64,000 bases of DNA from Excoecaria cochinchinensis (GCA_947683425.1 CANTUQ010000076.1:4898001-4962000), one strand, 5' to 3'. Positions 20,002 to 31,368 are shown, counted from the stretch's first letter. Program-made: numbers and translations. Notes: generated by a model not told the origin, from the sequence alone.

Positions 20002-21273
20002 ATGGCTTATAACTCTGCACGTGGATCATTTGAGGAGTCCGCCGAGAGTGTGAACCCTCAAGCCGTAGATCCTTCGATTTCTGTGTCGGCTCAGCATGCT
20101 AGGGTCCAGCCCGAGGCCGCAGCCATGCCTTTTGAGGCTATGTTCAAGTTATCACAGTACATGGCTAGGGTCTTAGAGAGAGTGACTACTCCTAGAGCCC
20201 CTATAGAGAGCTTGAGAAGGGCTGGTGCTGAAGATTTCTATAGCACTGGTTTGGATGAGTCGGAGTTAGCTGAGAAATGGTTAGACAAGGTGAAGCGTAC
20301 CTTAAGAGAGATTCAGTGTCCTCCTGACCAGCAGGCAGAGTGTGCAGTGGCTTTGCTACAAGGGTCAGCTTTTGAATGGTGGGAGTTAGTTTGTAGGCAT
20401 CCTCAGTTGCCCGATCCAGTTACTTGGGATTTCTTTGTAAGGGAGTTCACGAACAAGTATGTTACTCAGACATATAAGGATGCTAGGTGGGCACATTTTC
20501 TGAGTTTGAAGCAGAGGGCTATGTAGGTCTCAGAGTTTGAGAAGGAGTTTAACTGGTTCGCTAGGTATGCTCCTGAAGGTATTATGACGAATGAGTTCCG
20601 GATTAGGCATTTTGAGGCAGGATTGAATGAGTCCTTGAGAGCTATGTTGATTTCTTTGATGAACACTCCAGGGGTTAATTATTATCAGATTGTGGAAGAT
20701 GCTGTTAGAGCCGAGAGATCAGAGTCTGTATTGAGAGAGAGGGCTCAGAGGAGGAATCCTTCTCGAGGTAGTTCATCTTCATCATCCTCGGGCAAGAGAT
20801 CTAGGAACTCACAGGATGAGTCATCATCTGGTTCGGCCACTAGTGGTAGAAGACAGGGTTCTTCAGCGGTATCTAGTTCTGGTAGAGGTGGTAGGTTTGA
20901 GCCTATTCCCATATGTTCGCATTGCAATAAGGCTCATCGGGGTGAGTGTAGGTGGCTCACTAGTGGGTGCTTCAGGTGTGGGAGCACTGAGCATCTTCTG
21001 GTTAGTTGTTTGAGATTGAATGAGGAATTGGGTTCCCAGAGAGAGGCCAGCAGGGTTGGTTCTAATGCCACACAGGCTACTCGCGATAGAGGCCGAGGTA
21101 GAGGTCAAGGCGGTCGACCTAGAGAGGGAGCTGCATCAAAGTCAGTTGAGCATCCGATGCCAGTCGCAGCTAGAGCCTATGCTGTGAAAACCAGAGAGGA
21201 GCAGGATGCGCCCAATGTTATTGCTGGTAAGTTCCTACTCCATGACACTGAATTGTATGCTCTAATTGACCCT
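20002..21273 (+). pseudogene. Chromovirus gag and protease start (element F)
   Basis: The start is taken at ATG 20002 (MAYNSARGS), which lies where gag should begin after the primer site; an upstream ATG at 19930 is in frame but in the leader. The capsid domain includes AEDFYSTGLDESELAEKWL and FEWWELVCRHPQLPDP. A TAG at 20524 breaks it, and the frame continues with FEKEFNWFARYAPEG. A basic Ser/Arg-rich stretch and the zinc knuckle CFRCGSTEHLLVSC follow, then an RG-rich stretch and ELYALIDP of protease before truncation. Gag would form the particle and bind RNA. Confidence 0.88.
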
Positions 21274-21845
21274 TTTGCATTGGCCAATGCGGAGGTTTTA
21301 ATTTTGTTTAAGTGTTGCGATAGGAGTGGATAGACGTTTATAACATCAGCAATGAGACAGCTAAGTGTGAGATGTGATAAGTTGTGATCAGTTTATTGTG
21401 AATCCGTTTACTGTTATTAAGGTATTGGACATAGCTGTAGAGATTCTAGTTAGAGATTATATGTAGTACAATATAAGTTGTGTATAAGTTTTTCTTGAGG
21501 GGAAATGTGGAATAAAAGATTAAATAGTACTGGATTTTCTATAATTGGGAGTATTTTGAGGAAAATTGACACTCTGTACACCTGTCAGCTACTTTACTGA
21601 TGAGAGCAAGTATTTGAATGTGATACATCATGGGGGTTGGGCAACTTGCATTGCCATTATTTGAACTGCATTTATACGATGACGGTCAAGGGCATTACCG
21701 AATGTGTTATTGAAAACGAAAGAAATTTTTTAATTCATATCTTAGCTTAAAGGTTTATAAGTTTTACTTGGTTGTTCGGTAATGCCCTTGACCGTCATCG
21801 TGAACCACCGGTTCACGGTATGGTTTACTACGTACGGGTAAGGGG
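21274..21845. other. Unassigned DNA between F and G
   Basis: Not recognised. It matches no other part of the window until its last bases, TACGTACGGGTAAGGGG, which resemble the end of a chromovirus LTR (compare 19859-19877). No gene-like frame. It contains the perfect inverted repeat 21675-21800. It may be the remains of another element or filler at a deletion junction. Confidence 0.5.
21675..21800. repeat. Perfect 26-bp inverted repeat
   Basis: Arms at about 21677-21702 and 21775-21800; the left arm contains GATGACGGTCAAGGGCATTA and the right arm is its exact reverse complement. The loop is about 72 bases. A second small hairpin, GTGAACC-ACC-GGTTCAC, follows at once. Confidence 0.85.
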
Positions 21846-22038
21846 TGTTCCACCCACTCTAGTAGTTTGAGCATGTACTTGTGTGTGTGTGTTTTTTTTA
21901 AGAGTTGATTGCATGATTTTATTAAGTTAGTAGGATTTGTAAGTGTTTTGTGGAGGATTAAAGGATTAGAAGAATTCTTGCAAAAACCCACCATGGATTA
22001 TGTGACACATAGCAATAGAAAGAGAAAGAAGTGAGGGG

Positions 22039-22046
22039 TATATATA
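22039..22046 (+). promoter_or_regulatory. TATA box of G 5' LTR
   Basis: GGGGTATATATACC about 195 bases from the LTR start. The 3' LTR has TTTATATACC at the same place. Confidence 0.5.
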
Positions 22047-22103
22047 CCTAGGAGAGAGAAAATGAGAGAAAGCAAAAGTTTGCCTTTTCCCATTTCCTCT
22101 CTG

Positions 22104-22142
22104 TTTCTTCTTCTTCTTCTTCTTCTTCTTCTTCTTCTTCTC
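22104..22142 (+). repeat. (CTT)n microsatellite
   Basis: About twelve CTT units in the G 5' LTR. The 3' LTR has a shorter CCT/CTT run at about 31765-31795. Confidence 0.9.
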
Positions 22143-22794
22143 TTTTGCCCTAAGTCTTCTCAAGTGATTCTTTGGTGGGATTTGACAACTCAAGAGCAGA
22201 TTCGGTAAGTTTGTGCTCTTCGTGTTCTTTTTCCCCTTTTTCCCGTTAGTTGTGTGTGTGTGAGTGTGTGTGGTGGCAGGTATGGGTTTGATTGAATGTT
22301 GTGTTTTGGGGTTGGATTTTGGATTCAGAGGCTCCTCCTAGAGATCCTAAAGGCAAGGAAGTAATTGTTGGAAGTTCAGCCCCTTGATCTTGGAGCTTAG
22401 GAGTTCAAGGTTTATGAGTTTGTGAATTGTGTATATTTTCAATTTGTATGTTTGGCCTAATTTTTTGGAAAATTACGTGGCAAATCTTGTTTATATTTAT
22501 GTAAATATTGTTGGTTTTGATTAATTTGCATAGAGATGGCATGGTTGCGAAGTATTGATTAAAATTTAAGATTGTGTTAGTTAAAAGGGAAAAATTCTGG
22601 GTTTGTTAAATTCTTGTTTTTCATTTTTGAATTTGGATGTTTAATTCATGTTAATAGCAATTAAACATGGGTTTTATGTTGTATTATATGTAATGAATGT
22701 TTGATTTGGATTGCGTTAAAGTTTGGTGGCTTGATTTTGGGCATGAGTTTTCTGTAGATTTTTTGCAGAGGGAGCTAGAAATTTACTTTGTCGG

Positions 22795-23095
22795 AAGTGC
22801 GATAGAGCCCAGTGTTTCGAGCTCCTACAGAGAAAGGCATCTATTGCAAACGAGACCTGGGTCGCGAGCGCGAAAGAGAGTTCGATTTTGCAAGTTATTT
22901 TCTGTCGCGAGAGCGCCCAGGTGCATGAGTGTGACAGTAACCTTCCCCGCCCTCTGTCGCGAGCACAACTATCATTGTGAGTGCAACAGAGGTTTATCTG
23001 CCTCTCACCATGTGAGCGCGAAGGCTATTGCGACCACACGGTAGGAGAGTTTTGCCTCTGTCATTGGTGCAACACCTGTCGCGAACGCGACAGCT
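22795..23095. repeat. Decayed palindrome array in G LTR
   Basis: Degenerate copies of TGTCGCGAGCGCGACA: good copies GTCGCGAGCGCGA (22861) and TGTCGCGAACGCGACA (23076), others with C-to-T type losses such as TGTCATTGGTGCAACA. Same core as the young array in D. Confidence 0.75.
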
Positions 23096-23254
23096 GCCTT
23101 GTTTGATTTTTTGTTTTCTTTTACGATAATTGGCATGATTGATTACTCTTGGGATGCAAATGTCTTTATGAATGAACTATTATGTGCTCCAATGGATGTC
23201 TTCTATGTAATGTATTATGTATAGCCTGCAAGAGTGAAGTTAGTGGATACTTAG

Positions 23255-23455
23255 GCATGCCTAAAGAGTTATGTTAGCTACAACCCCAATGTGTTCTGGA
23301 CCCTGATCAGGTCCCCATTTGGGTCCTCGTGATCCTTAATGTGTTCGGATCTTGTTTAAGATCCTCAATGCAAAAATGTTTTTGGATGAAAATAAAGAAA
23401 TTACTTTTTACCGTACCCACGGGTACTAATGCGTTCACTCGCTATCCGCTACTAT
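23255..23455 (+). other. Hairpin ladder in G LTR
   Basis: GTGGATACTTAGGCATGCC, then GGACCCTGATCAGGTCC, GGATCTTGTTTAAGATCC and GTACC-CAC-GGGTAC, ending at CTCGCTATCCGCTA. Same layout as F with changed stem sequences. Confidence 0.7.
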
Positions 23456-24010
23456 GAGTTTGCAGGCGCATATGTGATTTTATTACGAATGGGATATTGT
23501 TATATTAATGAGTATATATTATGGAATTCTTGTGAATGTAGTGCATGAAATAAAGTTATTATGCTCTTATAGAATTTTGATGAATATTCAGTTATCATAA
23601 TGAATGGTTTAGTTTTCTGCACCTAGGTGCAGAAGCTATGGAGTTTTTAAAAGGTCAGCAGCAGTTTAGGCCAACACAGTAGGAGAGGTTTTTGAAGAAA
23701 TTTATGTTTTTTATATTGTAGCTTTCTGTATGATCTTGTATTTTTTCCTTTTATGTAAAGTTGTACAGATCGATTTTGTACTTTCATATCTTTTCTAATG
23801 AATATTCAGTTATCATAATGAATGGTTTAGTTTTCTATTGGCTGTTTGAGCCCTATTCTTTTAGATGTAAAATGTTTTAATTTTATTACGTCTTTTTTAT
23901 TACTTTATGTATGTTTGTGGTTTGCTTTGGTGACACCCTTGTCTATGTGGGGTCTCACTCTCCTTTGTGGGTGAGCTCCCTTACGTATAGGTAAGTGGTG
24001 TTACAATTTT

Positions 24011-24022
24011 TGGTATCAGAGC
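24011..24022 (+). other. Primer-binding site of element G
   Basis: TGGTATCAGAGC, complementary to the initiator tRNA-Met 3' end, five bases after the LTR. Confidence 0.9.
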
Positions 24023-24114
24023 CTAGGTTTAGGCATTTCTGGACTACCGTAGGATATAAATATATGTTTAGGACTGTGTTGGCCTAATGTCGATGTATTT
24101 ATGTTTTGTAGTAG

Positions 24115-25290
24115 ATGGAGTCTACGCATAGGTCCCTCTAGGGGTCCGCAGAGAGTGCTATTCCCCAAGAGCAAGATTCATCTGTGTCTAGTCCTGCTCA
24201 GCTAGCCAGGGTGTAACTTGAGGCACTAGCCCTGCCTTTCAAGGCTATGTTAAAGATATCTTAGGACATGACTAAGGTCTTAGAGAGGGTGACCGCACCG
24301 AGAGCCCCGATAGAGAGTATAAGGAAGTCTAGGGCAGAAGATTTCTATGGGACAAGTTTGGATGAGTCTGAGTTGGCGAAGAAGTGGATAGAGAAGGTAA
24401 CAAGAGTTTTAGAAGAGATCTGTTGTCCTCTGGATAGGCAAGTGGAGTGTGTAGTCTCTCTTCTGTAGGGTTTTGCCTACGATTGGTGGAAGCTAGTCTG
24501 CAGGCAACCTCAGTTGCCCAACCCAGTTGCATGCGAATTCTTTGAGTGGGAATTTAATAGTAAGTATGTGACTAAAGCGTTTAAAGAGGCAGAATGGGCA
24601 CAATTTCTATGTCTAAAGCAGAGAACTTTATCTGTGGCTGAGTATGAGAAGGAGTTTAATAGACTCAGTAAGTATGCTCCACCGTGTATTCTCATTGAAG
24701 ATTTTCATTGTCAGAAATTTGAGGCTGGTCTGAATGAGTCCTTGAGAGTGATGTTGATATCTTTGATGAGTGCCCCTGCAGTTAGCTATTATCAGATTGT
24801 GAAGGCAGCACTACGAGCGGAACGCTCTGAGACTATTTTGAGAGAGAGAGCTCAGAGAAGGAATCCCCCTTGTGAATGTTCATCCTCGGGTAAGAGATCA
24901 AGGAATCCAAATGTGAATTCTCCGGATGAGTCATCCACTAGTCCTACTACGAGGGGTAGAAGGCAGGGATCTTCAAATATGTTATGTGCTGGTAGAGGTG
25001 GTTCAGGTGCCAGGAGTGAAGTGGTGCATGAATGCTCTCATTGTAGTAAGCGCCATAAGGACGAGTGCCGTTGGTTGATTGGAGGTTATATTCGATGCGA
25101 AAGCACAAACTATTTTCTAGCTAATTGCCCCATGCTAAATGAGAACACCCGAGATCGGCAAGAGGCCAGTAGAGCTGGGTTGAATGCCCCTCAAGCTAGT
25201 TAGGGTAGAGGTAGAGGAAGAGGTCGTGGTGGTCGGCCTAGAGAGGGAGCTCCATCTGAGTCAGTGGGTCGTCCCAAGATGGCGACAGCT
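24115..25290 (+). pseudogene. Chromovirus gag (element G)
   Basis: The start is ATG 24115 (MESTHRSL), followed by a TAG at 24139. Capsid-domain blocks include AEDFYGTSLDESELAKKW and SVAEYEKEFNRLSKYAP. The zinc-knuckle position reads IRCESTNYFLANC, with the first cysteine and the histidine lost. More stops lie near 24213, 24262, 24466 and 25201. An RG-rich linker leads into protease. Open pieces are 24268-24465 and 24514-25200. Confidence 0.85.
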
Positions 25291-25680
25291 AGAGCCTATG
25301 CAATGAGAGCTAGGGAAATGCAGGATGTGCTTGAAGTGATTACAGGTAAGTTCCTACTCTGTGACACTGAGTTATATGCTCTAATAGATTCGGGGTCCAC
25401 ACATTCATATTTGTGTTCAGATAGTTTGCATGCTAAGTTGCCTGAGGTTGATCAGTTAGAGTATGAGATTTGTGTGACCAACCCTTTAGGGCAGAGTGTC
25501 AATGTGAGTAAGGTGTATAGGAATTGTCCTCTAATGGTTCAAGGTTTAGAATTTCCTGTTGATCTGATTGATTTACCTTTCCGTGAGTTTGATCTTATTT
25601 TGGGAATGGACTGGTTGTGTAAGCATCAGGCTATTGTGGATTGCCATAGAAAGTCAGTGGCACTTCAGAATGGAGATTAG
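25291..25680 (+). pseudogene. Chromovirus protease (element G)
   Basis: Retropepsin-like aspartic protease: ELYALIDSGSTHSYLCSD carries the D-S-G active site, and FDLILGMDWLCKHQA ends the domain. It would cut the gag-pol polyprotein. The domain itself is open, but a TAG at 25678 separates it from reverse transcriptase. Confidence 0.85.
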
Positions 25681-25692
25681 TCTTCTGCTGTT

Positions 25693-26363
25693 ATGAGAGG
25701 ATTAGGTTATAGTTCTATGGGAAATGTTATTTCAGCTATGCAGGCTAAGCATTATATGTGGAAGGGATGTGGGGCATTTTTGGCTGTAGTGTTATATTCC
25801 AGGCGTCGTCAAGTAAGAAGTAAGGATATTCCTCTAGTTAGAGAGTTTGAGGATGTGTTTGCAGAAGAATTGCCTGGTTTACCTCCTGAGAGAGAGGTAG
25901 AGCTATCCATAGAGATTATACCGAGTACTACTCCTCTTTCTAAAGCACCTTATCGAATGGCTCTTGTGGAATTCCAAGAGCTTAAGACTCAATTATAGGG
26001 GCTAATGGATAAAGGCTTTATCGAACCTAGTGTATTTCTGTGGGGTGCTCCGGTGTTGTTTATGAAGAAGAAGGATGGGACACTAAGGATGTGCATTAAC
26101 TACCATCAAATTAATAAGGTTATAGTGAAGAACAAGTATTTGTTACCTAGGATTGAGGACCTTTTTGATCAGTTGAGAGGTGATGGAGTCTTTTCTAAAA
26201 TTGACTTGCGGTCCGGTTATTATCAGCTTCTGGTTAAAGATTAAGATGTAGCAAACACTACTTTTCGGACGCGGTATGGACATTATGAGTTTTTGGTGAT
26301 GCCGTTTGGATTAACAAATGCACCAGTGGCTTTTATGGATTTGATAAACTGGGTGTTTCAGCC
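25693..26363 (+). pseudogene. Chromovirus reverse transcriptase, first part (element G)
   Basis: Blocks ELPGLPPEREVELSIEI, GAPVLFMKKKDGTLRMCIN, FSKIDLRSGYYQL and LVMPFGLTNAPVAF follow the Ty3/gypsy order. Stops at 25996 and 26242. The segment ends at NWVFQP where solo LTR H is inserted; the catalytic FIDD lies beyond it at 29084-29095. Confidence 0.88.
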
Positions 26364-26782
26364 TGTAATGCCCATTCCCGACCGCTACATTAGCTCCTCT
26401 AATGCAGTCCGAAATGGCTGTTACACAGACATAATCACATTTCAGCATATGCTATATAGACACACATGCATGCTTTTCTATCACAATTTCATGCCAACAA
26501 TACGAATAATAAAATTTCATCATTAAACACACATTCTCATGCATCATATATCATAAGTTCTCATGCCATCCGACGTATTCACATACTTACATATATATAC
26601 AGGCCTTCATTAGGCTTACAATACTTAATTATAGCAGGTTTACATCTTTCAAATGCCAAAGTTAACATCTTACATATCTTAAATAAACACATAGTTAAAC
26701 CCCAAAACCTACACTAAAGATATAATCCTAGTGTTGACCGTTGTTAACGCGGATTCATCCTTCCAAAATCACCTCGAGCCGA

Positions 26783-26832
26783 ACCTGCACGGATCAAAAG
26801 AACCCATGCTAAGCTATAACGCTTAGTGGGGA
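26783..26832 (-). other. CTAAGCG stem-loop in solo LTR H
   Basis: The minus strand reads CCCCACTAAGCG, TTAT and AGCTTAGCATGGG, then a T-rich tract and CCGTGCAGG. Same module as in F, D, E and I. Confidence 0.75.
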
Positions 26833-27124
26833 ACACATATATAGTATACAAGCTCAATCATAGTATTAATATTACACATGCATCATACTAGAATCATGCT
26901 TAGGCCTTCAAGTCTAGATCATTTATATATCACTATATTCTTAGCATTGTCACTAGTTCACATTTTAATAAAGCATGCATTTATTGGCAAATACAACTAT
27001 TTAATCACATGTCTGAAAAGCATTCATAGGTAGACATAGATTTGTCAAATACAAAGCATTCATGCATCAACTTAACCATTAAGTTTATCTTTATCTTTAT
27101 ATTTAGGTTTTCCTGCAGTTCAAA

Positions 27125-27345
27125 GACGCGGATAACGGGTATCACATTGGCACCCCTGAGGTACTATAATTTCATTGTATCCATGGATACACATATACAC
27201 ATTTGTACTCTAAGGTACAGTAACTCAATATGATCAATATTCCACATTAAAGAATCCAGCAAGGATATATTTCGCATTGTGATTCTAGAGAAATTGGACA
27301 CATTGGGCTGCAGCACTTGACCCTATAGGCATGCCTAACTATCCA
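27125..27345 (-). other. Hairpin ladder in solo LTR H
   Basis: The minus strand has GGATAGTTAGGCATGCCTAT, then several short self-complementary pieces including GTATCCATGGATAC and GTACCTTAGAGTAC, ending at CCCGTTATCCGC. Stem sequences differ from those in F, G and D. Confidence 0.65.
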
Positions 27346-27683
27346 CCACTTAACTCGCAGGCTAAAGTTTATTAGTTCCATTATTGATTTCATAATTGTT
27401 AAATTCAATAGTGCATACATAACCCATACCAAACTCTTCACTTCACATATGAACAACACATTAACAATCCACATTATTCTTTTACTCATCTTACAACTCT
27501 TGGATAATCTTGCAATTAAGTCTTTAACCAACATGTATTAGCATTCTTTAATCATTATATTTACATGAATATTTGCTTCATATAATCTTGATATCATGCT
27601 CATATAAAATAGCCTTAAACTTGGTTAAAAACCACACAATTAACAATTCAAAATACATAAGGGTTACTTGCTAAAATAGGGTA

Positions 27684-28015
27684 TCTCACGGTCACAACCA
27701 ATTTGGTTGTCACCGTGACATACGGAGGCCTTTCAAAATAGAATGTAGGCCAAGGTACCTCATGGTCACAACCAATTTGGTTGCCACCGTGACATACCAA
27801 GCACTCTCAAAACAGAATGCAAAATGTGGTATCTCACGGTCACAACCAATTTTGTTGCTACCGTGAGATACTACACACTTGCGGGCAGAATGCACACTTT
27901 GGCACCTCACAGTCACAACCAATTTGGTTGTCACCGTGACATGCCAAACTCAGCCAGACAGAATGTAGTTCCTGCATACCTCACGGTCACAACCATTTTG
28001 GTTGCCATCGTGACC
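27684..28015. repeat. 74-bp tandem array with a 31-bp palindrome, solo LTR H
   Basis: Five units start at about 27687, 27761, 27835, 27908 and 27982, a spacing of 73-74 bases. Each holds CACGGTCACAACCAATTTGG followed by TTGTCACCGTG, together a near-perfect palindrome centred on AATT. Spacers between units are less conserved. Confidence 0.92.
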
Positions 28016-29053
28016 TATGCAAAAACACTAAAACACAGCCGTGTTTTACCAAAACACAGCCATATTCCCTGATTAAATTCTCATTACACAATTAAGACCT
28101 CAAACCCATATTTCCCTTTTGCCATTCAACCAACACATCAACAACCTCACAAATGACACATATCTGATTCCCATAATGCCATCTCCATGCAATTGAACAC
28201 AAATTACAAGTGATTTTGTACCACACATAAAACACATACAAAGCTCAATACTCATCAATTCTTCCATAGTTTATAACATAGCATTAGGCTTGCAACTCAC
28301 TAAACTTAATCATCATATCCATTCATAGTAAAAAAAGTTCAAATACTCATCTAAGTTATGCTTAACCTCTTACTCAACAAACACAATTTACGACAAAACG
28401 TATATAAGGTTAGTTACCAAACCTCGTCGCCTATGCTCCTAATGTTCATGGGGCGCTTGGCTCTCCGCCCTTAGCTTTCCCCTTGTCTTTCTCCAGCTCC
28501 TCAATGATCAAAACAAGTTCAATTCCAGAATTGAACACAATCCATCAACCGTCATACTCAACTCAAACCAAAATCAAAAAAGGAGTAGGAGAAAGTAGTG
28601 AATTCATCTACTAAACCACTTACCTTTCAATCTTATTATCTCAATTTCTCGATCCCCTTAACAATTCACATGCAATTGATTTAATGATCACTCAAGAACC
28701 TCACTCACGGAAAGGAAAGAAGAAGTAATTACAGAAAATGGTTGAATCCCAAGCTGAATGATCATCTCTCTTCCTCAACAAGCTTATGCATGTAATGTGA
28801 GGAGGTGGCAGCTCCTCAAGAAGCCACTCGGATTCTACTCCCAATTCCTATCCCCCAGTCACTTCATTTAATCTTCCTTTAAGTATTAATTAATCTCTAG
28901 TTAATTAAATCATGCATAGTAACTAATTGGCCACTAAACTTCCTTTATCCTTTCAATTAAGTCCTTCAACTATTACATTTGGGTTCTAAACTCCACAATC
29001 AATTCACACACATACTTAGACCCTTCAATTAAGGTACATTTTCGGCCATTACA

Positions 29054-29900
29054 CAGCCATATCGCGACCATTTTGTTATTGTGTTCATTGATGACATCTT
29101 GGTATACTCAAAGAATGAGCAAGAGCATGAAGAGCATCTTTGAATTGTGCTTCATGTTTTGAGGGATCACCATTTTTTTGCAAAGTTAAGTAAGTGTGAT
29201 TTTTGGCTCAAGGAGGCATCCTTTTTAGGCCACATTGTGTCTTAGGAAGGTATTCAGGTGGATCCGTCAAAAGTAAAGGCTATTGTGAATTAGCAGCCTT
29301 CGAGTTTTCTGGGTTTAGCCGGATATTATAGGCAGATAGTAAAAGGGTTTTCAGCTATTGCTACATCAATGACAAGACTTCTTCGGAAAGGGGTAAAATT
29401 TGTTTGGTCCGACCAATGTCAAGTATGTTTTAATCAGTTGAAGAGTTTATTGGTTGAGGGTCCTATACTTACTCAACCCACTTTTGGTAAAGAGTACGTT
29501 ATGTATAGTGATGTTTCAGGTGTTGGACTTGGCTGTGTTCTGATACAAGAGGGTAAAGTGGTAGCATATACGTCCCCATAATTAAAGCTTCATAAATAGA
29601 ATTATCCGACGCATAATTTGGAATTAGCTGATCTGGTTTTTGCTCTTAAGATTTGGCGTCAATATCTGTATGGGGAGATGTGCAGGATTTTCATGGACCA
29701 CAAGAATTTAAAGTATCTCCTGACACATAAAGAATTGAATTTGAGGCAACGTCAATAGTTAGAATTATTCAAGGACTGTGATTACATTTTGGACTATCAT
29801 CTGGGAAAAGCAAATATAGTCGCTGATGCATTGAGTCGGAAGTCGGTTTCGGCTCTAACGTTATAGCATTATGAGTGGAGATTTAATTCGGAAAGAGCTT
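29054..29900 (+). pseudogene. Chromovirus reverse transcriptase end and RNase H (element G)
   Basis: Resumes after solo LTR H. FIDDILVYSK at 29084 holds the catalytic aspartates. FWLKEASFLGHIVS and FLGLAGYY follow, with a small in-frame loss between them relative to I. RNase H blocks are VMYSDVSGVGLGCVL, NYPTHNLELADLVF and FMDHKNLKYL. Several stops (near 29140, 29243, 29292, 29579) interrupt it. RNase H would degrade the RNA strand during cDNA synthesis. Confidence 0.85.
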
Positions 29901-31129
29901 TAATAGTCTAGTTGAAAGCTGGGCCTTCTCTGAAGCAGTTAATTATTGATGCTAAGAAAAATGATCCAAAATTACAACAAATGATACAAGTTGCTCAAAG
30001 TGGGAGTCAGATTGACTTTTCTATGAAGGATGGGGTGCTAAGTTACAGAGATCATTTGTGTGTGCCTGATGATGATGAGTTGAAGAGAAAACTTTTATTA
30101 GAGGCACACACTATGGTTTTCACTATGCATCCCGAAAGTGAAAAGATGTATCGGGATCAGAAGTAATTTTACTGGTGGCCCAGTATGAAAAGAGATAAAG
30201 TGGATTTTGTTTCAAGGTGCCTGACTTGTCAGCAGGTGAAGGCTGAGCACCAAGTTCCATTTGGGTTGCTCAACCCTTTACCTATTTCTCAGTGGAAGTG
30301 GGATGATATAATGATGGATTTTATGACGGGTTTGCCGATGACTCAGAGGAAGCATGATTCGATTTGGGCTATAGTTGATCGGCTCACCGAGTCGGCTCAC
30401 TTTCTACTAGTTTGGCTTGATTATCCGATGGATAGATTGGCAGAAGTCTATGTTAATGAGATAGTCAGATTGCATGGAATTACACTATTGATTGTATCAG
30501 ATCAGGATCCAAGGTTTACATCGAAGTTTTGGAAAGAATTACATGTAGCCTTGGGTACTCGACTAAACTTCAGTATTGCTTTCCATCCTTAGACAGACGG
30601 GCAGTCAGGGAGGGTCATTCAGATTCTAAAGGATATGCTTCGGGGTTGTCCTTTGGACTTTTCAGGCAGTTGGGACAGATATGTGTCATTGATGGAGTTC
30701 GCATATAATAATAGTCATTAGGTGAGCATTAGAATGTCACCATATGAGGCTTTGTATGGAAGGAAGTGTAGAAATTCAATTTATTGGACTGAGTTGACTG
30801 AATGCTCTTTTGTGGGTCCAGAGTTTGTTAGAGATACTAAAGAGAAGATTCGAATGGTTCAGCTGAATTTGAGAGCAGCCAAAGATAGACAGAAATCATA
30901 TGCTAATTTGAAGCGAAAAGGCATTCAGTTTGATGTCGGAGATAAAGTATTTCTGAAAGTGTCTCCATGGTGTAAGATTCTTCAGTTCTGTAAGAAAGGA
31001 AAGTTAAACCCTACTTTTATTGGACCATTTCAAATTTTGTATAAGATTGGTCCAGTTGACTATAAGTTAGCCTTGCCATTGGATTTGTCGAAGTTGTACG
31101 ACGTATTTCATATGTCAACGCTTCGCTGA
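29901..31129 (+). pseudogene. Chromovirus integrase (element G)
   Basis: Zinc-binding HHCC block with HTMVFTMH (about 30108-30131) and CLTCQQVKAEH near 30220. The catalytic core has MMDFMTGLP, a second aspartate in IVSDQDPRFTSKFWK, then a stop at 30591 just before the block with the third acidic residue. WTELTECSFVGPEFV and SYANLKRKGIQFDVGDKVFL make the C-terminal region. It would insert cDNA into the genome. Confidence 0.85.
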
Positions 31130-31368
31130 TATAGGTCAGATGTGTCATAAGTGCTATCAGTTCAAGAAGTGCAAGTTCAGTCGGATTATTTTTATGATGA
31201 GGAACCGATAGCTATTTTGGCTCGGGAAATGAGACAGCTCCAGAATAAGCAAGTTCCTTTGGTTAAGGTTCTGTGGCAACACCATGGAGTGGAAGAAGCA
31301 ACTTGGGAACCAAATTCAATAATAAGGTCTCAGGATCCACAGTTGTTTAGCTCAGGTGAGAATTTTTA
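31130..31368 (+). pseudogene. Chromodomain at the integrase C-terminus (element G)
   Basis: EEPIAILAREMRQLQNKQ, VPLVKVLWQHHGVEEATWEP and QDPQLFSSGENF form the chromodomain typical of chromoviruses, thought to steer integration to particular chromatin. A stop near 31150 separates it from integrase. It ends at TAG 31367. Confidence 0.85.

Larger units (their letters stand above)
17355..21273 (+). mobile_element. Element F: truncated Tekay/Del-type chromovirus
   Basis: 5' LTR 17355-19881, initiator-Met primer site 19887-19898, then gag reading into the first residues of protease. At 21273, just after ELYALIDP, similarity to the other chromoviruses stops abruptly; reverse transcriptase, integrase and a 3' LTR are missing. 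It is the same LTR family as I, opposite orientation. It lies downstream of, and cuts, the CACTA-like fragment. Confidence 0.88.
21846..24005 (+). repeat. 5' LTR of element G
   Basis: Begins TGTTCCACCC, about 8 bases shorter than the 3' LTR start (TGTAACACCCCG), and ends GTGGTGTTACA. TATA box at 22039-22046, a (CTT)n run at 22104-22142, palindrome array 22795-23095, hairpin ladder 23255-23455. The CTAAGCG stem-loop is absent; in its place near 23616 is the palindrome CTGCACCTAGGTGCAG. Confidence 0.85.
26364..29053 (-). mobile_element. Solo LTR H (minus strand) inside element G
   Basis: Bounded by the exact target duplication CAGCC (26359-26363 and 29054-29058). On the minus strand it starts TGTAATGGCCGAAAATG and ends GGGCATTACA. 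Orientation is supported by its start matching LTR E and by the minus-strand CTAAGCG module. It contains the 74-bp palindrome array (27684-28015) and a hairpin ladder. No gene; the short open frames are spurious. Confidence 0.9.

Noticed and set aside
27684..28015. CRISPR-like regular repeat spacing
   Set aside because: The repeats are long palindromes with similar, not unique, spacers inside a plant retrotransposon LTR bounded by a target duplication; there are no cas genes.
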